Source of the DNA: Cyanobacteria bacterium UBA791
Lineage (GTDB): Bacteria > Cyanobacteriota > Vampirovibrionia > Gastranaerophilales > Gastranaerophilaceae
NCBI GenBank assembly: GCA_002297005.1
Contig: DBIX01000016.1
Span: 1-16,706, forward strand
Length of the DNA: 16,706 nucleotides
Direction: 5' to 3'
Shown here: positions 1 to 4,448 of the stretch, in pieces
Layout: each line of letters starts with the position of its first letter
Position numbering within the stretch: position 1 is the stretch's first letter
Position numbers and translations under genes: made by a program
Notes under the pieces: model-generated
Database searches by the model: none
What the model saw: the letters and a program-made list of their open reading frames with translations, nothing else
Told to the model about the DNA's origin: nothing

Positions 1-818
1 GTTTATCAGAAGTAACACGTATTGCAAGCACTACTGAATTTAATGGTAAAAAATTACTAGATGGATCAATGGATGCTGGTATTAACTTACAAGTTGGTAT
101 CACATCAGGCGATGATTCTGTAATCAATTTACAAGGTTCATTATTTGCATCAACAACAGCAGAATCATTACTTGGCACATATTCAATCCAAGGTAATGGT
201 GATGGTGCAATAGGACCAAGCCAAAATAAAACTGTAGAAGAAGCAACTGGTAATGTTGTTTTATTCTTAGGTGCAGATAATGAAACTTATGCAAAAATTG
301 GTAATGATTATTTCCATTCAACTGGTACTCCAGAAATTGATGGTGTAACTTATCGTGGATTAGAAACAGTTTCAGCAGAAAAGGCTAAAGAATTAGACAC
401 ACGTTTCCATGATGAAAATGCTACAAACATTAATAGAACAAATACTAGTGCAAAAGTTATTTTTGGTAATAAACCTGCTGGTTCTACTGATTATACGTAC
501 AAAACAACAGATAATTTGGATGCAATCTTCACAAATGACACAACAGCAAGAGCTTTATTAGATAACATTGATAAAGCATTAGCAGATGTAATTGACAGAA
601 AGACAGAAATCGGTGCTGCACAACAAAGAATAGCATCAGCAATGGAAGTAACAAATGTAATGTCAACAAACTTTACATCATCAAACTCATTAATTAAAGA
701 TGCTGATATTGCAGAAGAATCTTCTACATATATTAAGTATCAAATTCTTCAACAAACAGCATCAAGCTTGCTTGCAACAGCAAACCAAAACCCATCAATT
801 GCGATGAGTTTGGTATAG
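1..818 (+). CDS. Flagellin, 5'-truncated by the window edge (flagellin 1)
   Basis: This encodes a filament-forming flagellin exported through the flagellar type III apparatus. The reading frame is open from base 3 to the TAG at 816-818, so the gene begins before the window; the first internal ATG at 69 is not the start, because the upstream residues (LSEVTRIASTTEFNGKKLLDG) match the complete paralogue at 1487-2584. The part present covers the end of the N-terminal D1 helices, a variable centre, and the C-terminal D1/D0 helices (AAQQRIASAMEV, DADIAEESS, QILQQTASSLLATANQ). Against flagellin 2 the ends are nearly identical, while the centre (about bases 145-500) differs in sequence and is longer. 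This is the usual pattern of conserved core and variable surface domain. Codons are more often A/T-ending than in flagellin 2. The family call is secure; the N-terminus is not visible. Confidence 0.95.
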   Translation, partial: LSEVTRIASTTEFNGKKLLDGSMDAGINLQVGITSGDDSVINLQGSLFASTTAESLLGTYSIQGNGDGAIGPSQNKTVEEATGNVVLFLGADNETYAKIGNDYFHSTGTPEIDGVTYRGLETVSAEKAKELDTRFHDENATNINRTNTSAKVIFGNKPAGSTDYTYKTTDNLDAIFTNDTTARALLDNIDKALADVIDRKTEIGAAQQRIASAMEVTNVMSTNFTSSNSLIKDADIAEESSTYIKYQILQQTASSLLATANQNPSIAMSLV

Positions 819-884
819 CGAAATTTCGGACTAGTGAGCGATAGCGAAACTGGGTAAGCGAGTGCGAAATTGACGACAACGAAG
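818..884 (+). repeat. 3'-flanking dispersed repeat, copy 1
   Basis: This 67-bp sequence begins at the last base of the flagellin 1 stop codon. It recurs at 9807-9872, again directly behind a stop codon and in the same orientation relative to its gene. The two copies differ by one 1-bp indel and about four substitutions. It is rich in GCGA/AGCG words. It is non-coding here, since the frame after the stop is not conserved as protein. Its function is unknown; its position suggests a 3'-UTR or REP-like element. Confidence 0.8.
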
Positions 885-903
885 CAATCCAAAAAATAAA
901 ATT

Positions 904-959
904 TAACCTTTCACGAAAACCCTCGCCCCCTAAAGGTGGGAGAGGGTAGGGTGAGGGGG
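904..959 (+). repeat. 56-bp G/C-rich hairpin repeat, copy 1
   Basis: This copy matches 2629-2684 over 56 bp with two mismatches. It stands out in composition from the AT-rich surroundings. The core contains an imperfect hairpin with outer arms ACCCTC (919-924) and GAGGGT (942-947), followed by a GGGTGAGGGGG tail. A diverged copy of the core is at 1156-1178. Both full copies lie in the 3' flank of a flagellin gene. It resembles the CCCTCACCC/GGGTGAGGG-type palindromic intergenic repeats seen in many bacterial genomes, and could also act as a weak terminator or mRNA stabiliser. Confidence 0.85.
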
Positions 960-1020
960 ATGATAAGAAAGAAATAAAGGAAACAAAAAGACACTAGAAA
1001 TACTTATCACAAAAATATAT

Positions 1021-1060
1021 GACAACTAAATAGACAATTGAATACATTGACAACTGAATA
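1021..1060 (+). repeat. Three 12-bp direct repeats, GACAAyTrAATA
   Basis: The units are 1021-1032 (GACAACTAAATA), 1033-1044 (GACAATTGAATA) and 1049-1060 (GACAACTGAATA). The first two abut and the third follows a 4-bp gap. They lie about 430 bp upstream of flagellin 2 in gene-free DNA. Short regular repeats of this kind can be protein-binding sites, but nothing here identifies a binder, and in AT-rich DNA local duplication is an equally good explanation. Confidence 0.5.
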
Positions 1061-1101
1061 GAAAAAAAGAAAAGAGGAAAAAATCTTTGATTAAAAAGCT
1101 T

Positions 1102-1226
1102 AACCCTCATTTGTCCTAACGGACATTTTCTCCCATTACATTGGGAGAAAGGTACCCCTCGCCCTAGAAAGGGAGAGGAAATTTATCAATACGAAGAAAT
1201 GAGTATTAGATAAATTGGTGAGGGTT
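1102..1226. repeat. MITE/REP-like element with inverted ends and internal hairpins
   Basis: A 125-bp block bounded by the inverted repeat AACCCTCA (1102-1109) and TGAGGGTT (1219-1226). Four hairpins lie in series inside it: TGTCC/GGACA (1112-1125), TTTCTCCCA/TGGGAGAAA (1127-1150, loop 1136-1141), an imperfect CCCTCGCCC-type stem (1156-1178) related to the 56-bp repeats, and ATTTATC/GATAAAT with nested AATAC/GTATT (1181-1214). It encodes no protein. The structure is typical of non-autonomous palindromic elements. No transposase or target-site duplication is evident, so mobility is unproven. Confidence 0.55.
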
Positions 1227-1361
1227 TTGAATGATAATAAAAGACAATTATCCTCTGACGATGAAAAAAGAAAGGAACTAGAAATTCAAAAAATACTTTA
1301 AGGCTGTTACGGTCAATCGAACAAGGCAACAAAAAAGGCAGATTAAGATTAAGAAAAAATA

Positions 1362-1480
1362 TTGACTGTTAGAGTGGAAAAATACAGCAAAAACTCGTAG
1401 ATAAATAAAGGAATAATTTATTTACACAATCACTAACTAGAAATAGTAGCAAATGGATTAAATTACATTGAAAGGAGATC
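1362..1480 (+). promoter_or_regulatory. Candidate leader/promoter region of flagellin 2
   Basis: The DNA upstream of flagellin 2 holds a strong Shine-Dalgarno (AAAGGAGAT, 1471-1479) seven nt before the ATG. GTAGATAA at 1398-1405 matches six of eight bases of the sigma-28 -10 consensus GCCGATAA, but the -35 part upstream (about 1377-1384) is poor. TTGACT at 1362-1367 could be a sigma-70 -35, but no convincing -10 lies at the right distance. AAATAAA (1403-1409) and TTTATTT (1417-1423) form a 7-bp inverted repeat. The promoter call is weak; the ribosome binding site is secure. Confidence 0.3.
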
Positions 1481-1486
1481 AATCTT

Positions 1487-2584
1487 ATGGCTATTACAAT
1501 TAACACAAACGTTGCATCACTTACAGCTCAAAAATCTTTGAACAATGCAACAACAAAAATGAACACAGCAATGGAAAGATTATCAACTGGTTTGAGAATC
1601 AATTCCTCTAAAGATGATGCAGCAGGTTCTGCAGTATCAACAAAATTGGAATACAAAGTAAGTTCATTAGCAGTTGCAGAAGACAACGCTCAAATGGGTT
1701 CTTCATTACTAGATACTGAAGAAGGAACATTAGACGTTATCCAATCAAACATGACACGTATCAGAGATTTGACTGAACAAGCAGCAAACGGTACTTATGG
1801 TACAGACGCAATGACAGCAATCAAATCTGAAATTGCAGGTCGTTTATCAGAAGTAACACGTATCGCAAGCACTACTGAATTCAATGGTAAAAAATTACTA
1901 GACGGTTCAATGGATAATGGTATTAACTTACAAGTTGGTATCACTTCAGGCGACGAAGCTGTAATCAATTTACAAGGTTCATTATTTGCAGAAGCAACAG
2001 CTGAATCATTACTAGGCGATTATTCAATCAAAGGTGATGGTAAAGGTAATGTTGTAACATACAATGACGGTACAAATGATGTTGCTAGAATTGGTAATGA
2101 TTACTACAAAAATGAAAATGGTAAATTAACTGCTCTAACAGGTGGTGATTTAACTACTGCAAAAGAAGCTTACAAAGATGAAACAATTGATAAAACAAAT
2201 TCTGATGCAGAATTTTACTTTGAAGCAACAGTACAAGATGCTGAAGGTAATGACGTTCAATCTAAAAATGCCGTAGACAACTTAGATGCTATCTTTACAA
2301 ATGACGTAACAGCAAGAGCATTCTTAGACAATATCGATAAATCTTTGAATGATGTTACTGCAAGAAAGACAGAAATCGGTGCTGCTCAACAAAGAGTTTC
2401 ATCAGCAATGGAAGTTACAAACGTAATGTCAACTAACTTAACAGCTGCAAACTCATTGATTAAAGACGCAGACATCGCTGAAGAATCTTCTAACTACATT
2501 AAGAACCAAATTCTTCAACAAACAGCATCAAGCTTGTTAGCAACTGCAAACCAAAACCCATCAATTGCATTAAGCTTAATCTAG
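1487..2584 (+). CDS. Flagellin, complete (flagellin 2)
   Basis: The structural subunit of the flagellar filament, 365 residues, secreted without a cleaved signal peptide. The N-terminal D0/D1 region (1 to about 140) carries the usual signatures (INTNVASLTAQKSL, MERLSTGLRINSSKDDAAG, TRIRDLTEQAANGT). The centre (about 145-265) is variable, and the C-terminal D1/D0 region (about 268-365) ends in NQNPSIALSLI. R91, L95 and E115 align with Salmonella FliC R90, L94 and E114, the TLR5 contact residues. The start is fixed by AAAGGAGAT at 1471-1479 and by the MAITINTN opening typical of the family. Compared with flagellin 1, synonymous positions shift toward C-ending codons (ATC, TTC, GAC, AAC), suggesting this is the more highly expressed copy. 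The gene has a long upstream region, so it is probably transcribed on its own. Confidence 0.98.
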   Translation: MAITINTNVASLTAQKSLNNATTKMNTAMERLSTGLRINSSKDDAAGSAVSTKLEYKVSSLAVAEDNAQMGSSLLDTEEGTLDVIQSNMTRIRDLTEQAANGTYGTDAMTAIKSEIAGRLSEVTRIASTTEFNGKKLLDGSMDNGINLQVGITSGDEAVINLQGSLFAEATAESLLGDYSIKGDGKGNVVTYNDGTNDVARIGNDYYKNENGKLTALTGGDLTTAKEAYKDETIDKTNSDAEFYFEATVQDAEGNDVQSKNAVDNLDAIFTNDVTARAFLDNIDKSLNDVTARKTEIGAAQQRVSSAMEVTNVMSTNLTAANSLIKDADIAEESSNYIKNQILQQTASSLLATANQNPSIALSLI

Positions 2585-2617
2585 AATGCGTAAGCCGATG
2601 TGAAGTCTGAAAAGACT
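2585..2617 (+). repeat. 3'-flanking 33-bp repeat, copy 1
   Basis: Begins at the first base after the flagellin 2 stop codon. It is repeated in inverse orientation at 3645-3677 with a single mismatch, there directly behind the minus-strand SIMPL gene. It contains a hairpin AGTCT (2604-2608) / AGACT (2613-2617) with a GAAA loop. The opening words AATGCGTAAGCCG occur a third time, inverted, at 3558-3570. Relative to the gene it follows, both full copies have the same orientation. Confidence 0.75.
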
Positions 2618-2628
2618 AAATCGAAAAT

Positions 2629-2684
2629 TAACCTTTCACTTAAACCCTCGCCCCCTAAAGGTGGGAGAGGGTAGGGTGAGGGGG
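2629..2684 (+). repeat. 56-bp G/C-rich hairpin repeat, copy 2
   Basis: Second copy of the 904-959 element, with two mismatches in 56 bp and the same orientation and position relative to a flagellin stop codon (44 nt behind it; copy 1 lies 85 nt behind its own). The internal imperfect hairpin is preserved. Both the placement behind paralogous genes and the sequence identity could come from duplication of the whole flagellin unit. However, the 3'-flank repeats that precede the two copies belong to different families, which argues against one simple block duplication. Confidence 0.85.
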
Positions 2685-2707
2685 TTAACCGAAACGCAGA
2701 TGTCATG

Positions 2708-2757
2708 CTGAACTCGTTTCAGCATCCGACAAAATTTAGATACTGAAACGAGTTCAG
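2708..2757. repeat. Perfect 15-bp inverted repeat with alternative hairpin
   Basis: CTGAACTCGTTTCAG (2708-2722) and CTGAAACGAGTTCAG (2743-2757) are exact reverse complements separated by 20 bp. The left arm can also fold on itself: ATGCTGAA (2705-2712) pairs with TTCAGCAT (2718-2725). Two mutually exclusive structures are therefore possible. The TGTCATGCTGAACTCGTTTCAGCATC wording resembles dispersed intergenic palindromes found in several bacterial phyla. No coding capacity is seen. It may be a REP element; a regulatory switch is possible but unsupported. Confidence 0.7.
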
Positions 2758-2846
2758 ATGATCTAAACTAATAAAACTTAATACGATTGTTGGTGTAGAT
2801 TATTAAAGGATTAATAACTAAACTTAATCTAATAGCCATAGTGATT

Positions 2847-2880
2847 GCCGTGTTGGTTGTTACTAGGCGGCCAACATGGC
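2847..2880. other. Hairpin in intergenic region, function unknown
   Basis: GCCGTGTTGG (2847-2856) pairs with CCAACATGGC (2871-2880) through one wobble, around a 14-nt loop. It is noticeably more G/C-rich than the neighbouring DNA. It lies between the flagellin 2 repeats and the terminator at 2921, so it could be part of the flagellin 3' UTR or of an independent small RNA ending at that terminator. No promoter is obvious. Confidence 0.4.
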
Positions 2881-2920
2881 ACACTAAGCAAAATTTGAGT
2901 AAGATTATTTATAATCGAAA

Positions 2921-2954
2921 AGAAACCCTCAGTTAATACTGAGGGTTTCTTTTT
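2921..2954. terminator. Rho-independent terminator between convergent genes
   Basis: A 13-bp perfect stem, AGAAACCCTCAGT (2921-2933) and ACTGAGGGTTTCT (2938-2950), has a four-base loop TAAT and is followed by T residues through 2954. On the plus strand it ends any transcript from flagellin 2, whose stop is about 340 nt upstream. On the minus strand it begins 15 nt after the small REMGE-repeat gene, but the following T run is short (TTTC), so it should work better in the plus direction. Confidence 0.88.
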
Positions 2955-2969
2955 ATCTTTAAAATTTTA

Positions 2970-3299
2970 TTATGCAAACAGGTCAATTCTTCTTTCTTGT
3001 TCTGTCATTTCAGAAGCTTTTTTAGGTCCTGCATTTTTTGCATTTGCCTTTGCTACATCTTCTGGAGTTTCACCCATTTCACGTGGTCTTGCACTATTTC
3101 CTCTTGCGGGTGCTGTCGTATATGTATTTCTACCAGTTTTCATGACATCTTCCGGTTTTTCACCCATTTCACGTGGTCTATAATTATCGCCACCGTTTCG
3201 TTGAGCTTGTTGATACTTTTGAGCTTTTGCTACATCAGCTGGAGTTTCGCCCATTTCTCTTCTATACGTACTACCATAAGATTGAATACCTGTAAACAT
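2970..3299 (-). CDS. Small protein with three R-E-M-G-E repeats, unknown function
   Basis: I do not recognise this 109-residue protein. It holds three copies of a 12-residue motif, REMGExPxDVxK, at residues 14-25, 43-54 and 73-84, spaced 29 and 30 residues apart. The linkers are rich in N, G, Q, A and K; the second and third copies are preceded by RP. The last 15 residues (ASEMTEQERRIDLFA) may hold a fourth, degenerate unit. There is no signal peptide, membrane segment or cysteine; the linkers look disordered. The start is supported by AAGGAGA (3308-3314) eight nt upstream, and a terminator lies just downstream. It is monocistronic, convergent to flagellin 2. A plus-strand ORF over the same DNA is Phe/Cys-rich and a shadow. 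The regular repeats suggest three copies of one peptide-docking motif, which is inference. Confidence 0.82.
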   Translation of the reverse strand: MFTGIQSYGSTYRREMGETPADVAKAQKYQQAQRNGGDNYRPREMGEKPEDVMKTGRNTYTTAPARGNSARPREMGETPEDVAKANAKNAGPKKASEMTEQERRIDLFA

Positions 3300-3460
3300 A
3301 ACCTAGTTCTCCTTATATTAATTTTCTACACAAATATACATGAATAATTTTTCACTACACACTTATGTATTATATAAGTCCTCTAAACCATGATAATTGC
3401 TCATGTTGAGGTGGTTTGTTAAGATATGTTAATAACCACAAGAGATTGCTTCGTCGTTAC

Positions 3461-3659
3461 ACCACCTGTGCAATCAGAGATTGCTACGCTTCGCAACGGT
3501 GGTATCGTAGTGTTGCTCTGCTTGTCTTTGCCTACGCAAAGCCAATACCAGCAACACCGGCTTACGCATTTTTGCTCCTGTGAAATCGAAGATTTCTACG
3601 TCGCTATTATTATGTTACGTCTTCCAAAGCCTTGCACTTCTGCAAGTCTTTTCAGACTT
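3461..3659. repeat. Run of short perfect hairpins in the 3' flank of the SIMPL gene
   Basis: This gene-free stretch (3300-3675 has no credible gene) carries a string of compact palindromes: GCAATC/GATTGC (3470-3484), CTTTGC/GCAAAG (3526-3541), GAAATC/GATTTC (3582-3596), CTTGCA/TGCAAG (3631-3646) and AAGTCT/AGACTT (3644-3659). Each has a 6-bp stem and a 3-4 nt loop. Longer arms enclose some of them: ACCACC (3461-3466) with GGTGGT (3498-3503), and GTGTTGC (3510-3516) with GCAACAC (3551-3557). The region can therefore fold into successive branched structures. Composition is higher in G/C than the flanking genes. Small hairpins also occur upstream at 3385-3417. The function is unknown. Confidence 0.65.
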
Positions 3660-3677
3660 CACATCGGCTCACGCATT
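3645..3677 (-). repeat. 3'-flanking 33-bp repeat, copy 2 (inverted)
   Basis: Reverse complement of 2585-2617 with one mismatch. Read on the minus strand, it starts at the stop codon of the SIMPL gene (stop at 3676-3678) and runs downstream, exactly as copy 1 does behind flagellin 2. A partial third copy, the first 13 bases only, is at 3558-3570 in the same orientation as this one. The repeat therefore tracks gene ends rather than a fixed strand. Confidence 0.75.
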
Positions 3678-4431
3678 ACTTTATTGCGAACGTTACATTA
3701 GCAACCGCAGTAACTTTCTTTTCAATTGAAGACAAGTCGTTATAGCCTGAATCACTTACGTCATTTGAATCAACTGGTGTAATTTGGAATACACCCATTC
3801 TTGCAGAACGGATTTTACCTAATCTATTATGATTTGATTTCAACATTGATTTTGCTCTATTTCTTGCGTCTTTTGTTGCTTTTTCAAGTAGTGTAACTTT
3901 CAAGTCTGCAAGTTTTGAATAATGGTATTGTGGTTGTTCATCACTTGAAATATTTAAGCCTTGTTCAAGTAAAACTTCGTAGTTTTTTGTTAATTCATCA
4001 ATTTTTGCAACATCATTTGATGAAACTTTAATTGGTTGAATATAGTTATAATAATCAACTACGTTTGTTTGATAACCATTAACTGGGTTTGTTTTATATG
4101 TTTCATATCCATTAGCTAATTTGATTTCAATTTGGTCTTCTGTAAAACCTTGAGAAATTAAATATTTTTTAACTGTTGGAAGTTGTGATTTCACAATTTT
4201 ATATGCTTGAGTTTTTGTCGGAGCTTTTGCTTTTATTGAAAAAGTCCAATTTGCAGAATCTGATTTAACAATTTCGTAAGCTGAACCTGTTACAGAAATA
4301 TTATCTTTTGAAAGATTTGTTGTTGATACAACTGCTGCAAAAATTATTCCAATAGCTAGGCAAATGCCTAGTATAGCAATTTGTAAATCTTTAAATTTTT
4401 CATATAAATTTTCTGGCATTTTAAAGTTCAT
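3676..4431 (-). CDS. SIMPL (DUF541) domain protein, membrane-anchored
   Basis: A 251-residue protein of the SIMPL/DUF541 family (YggE/BP26-like). One transmembrane segment at about residues 17-36 (LQIAILGICLAIGIIFAAVV) anchors a periplasmic domain. The domain opens with the typical ISVTGSAYEIVKSDSANWTF strand, includes SQGFTEDQIEI and QPIKVSSNDVAKIDEL, and has the characteristic helix ATKDARNRAKSML. Family members form periplasmic or outer-membrane-associated oligomers; some are linked to oxidative stress, but the biochemical role is unsettled. The start follows AAGGAGA (4438-4444) by six nt. It lies 17 nt behind the AsmA-like gene, so the two are probably cotranscribed and share an envelope role. 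Its 3' flank is the repeat and hairpin region; no classical terminator is evident. Confidence 0.85.
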   Translation of the reverse strand: MNFKMPENLYEKFKDLQIAILGICLAIGIIFAAVVSTTNLSKDNISVTGSAYEIVKSDSANWTFSIKAKAPTKTQAYKIVKSQLPTVKKYLISQGFTEDQIEIKLANGYETYKTNPVNGYQTNVVDYYNYIQPIKVSSNDVAKIDELTKNYEVLLEQGLNISSDEQPQYHYSKLADLKVTLLEKATKDARNRAKSMLKSNHNRLGKIRSARMGVFQITPVDSNDVSDSGYNDLSSIEKKVTAVANVTFAIK

Positions 4432-4448
4432 TTTATTTCTCCTTAAAA

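Noticed and set aside
69..818. ATG at 69 as the true start of flagellin 1
   Set aside because: The frame stays open to the window edge and the residues before it match the complete flagellin, so the gene is cut by the edge.
1102..1226. Insertion sequence
   Set aside because: There is no transposase ORF and no visible target-site duplication; at most it is a non-autonomous element.
2970..3299. FlgM-like anti-sigma factor
   Set aside because: Size and apparent disorder fit loosely, but no FlgM motif is visible and the three repeats are not a feature of that family.
2997..3347. Plus-strand ORF opposite the REMGE-repeat gene
   Set aside because: It is Phe/Cys/Ser-rich and lacks a ribosome binding site, whereas the minus strand has AAGGAGA, three clean repeats and a terminator.
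3461..3659. CRISPR array
   Set aside because: The palindromes differ in sequence from one another, and there is no constant repeat, no regular spacer length and no cas gene.
3426..3701. Plus-strand ORF of 91 codons in the hairpin-rich region
   Set aside because: It runs through the palindromes and the 33-bp repeat, overlaps the SIMPL gene end, has no ribosome binding site and gives a Cys/Leu-rich product like nothing known.
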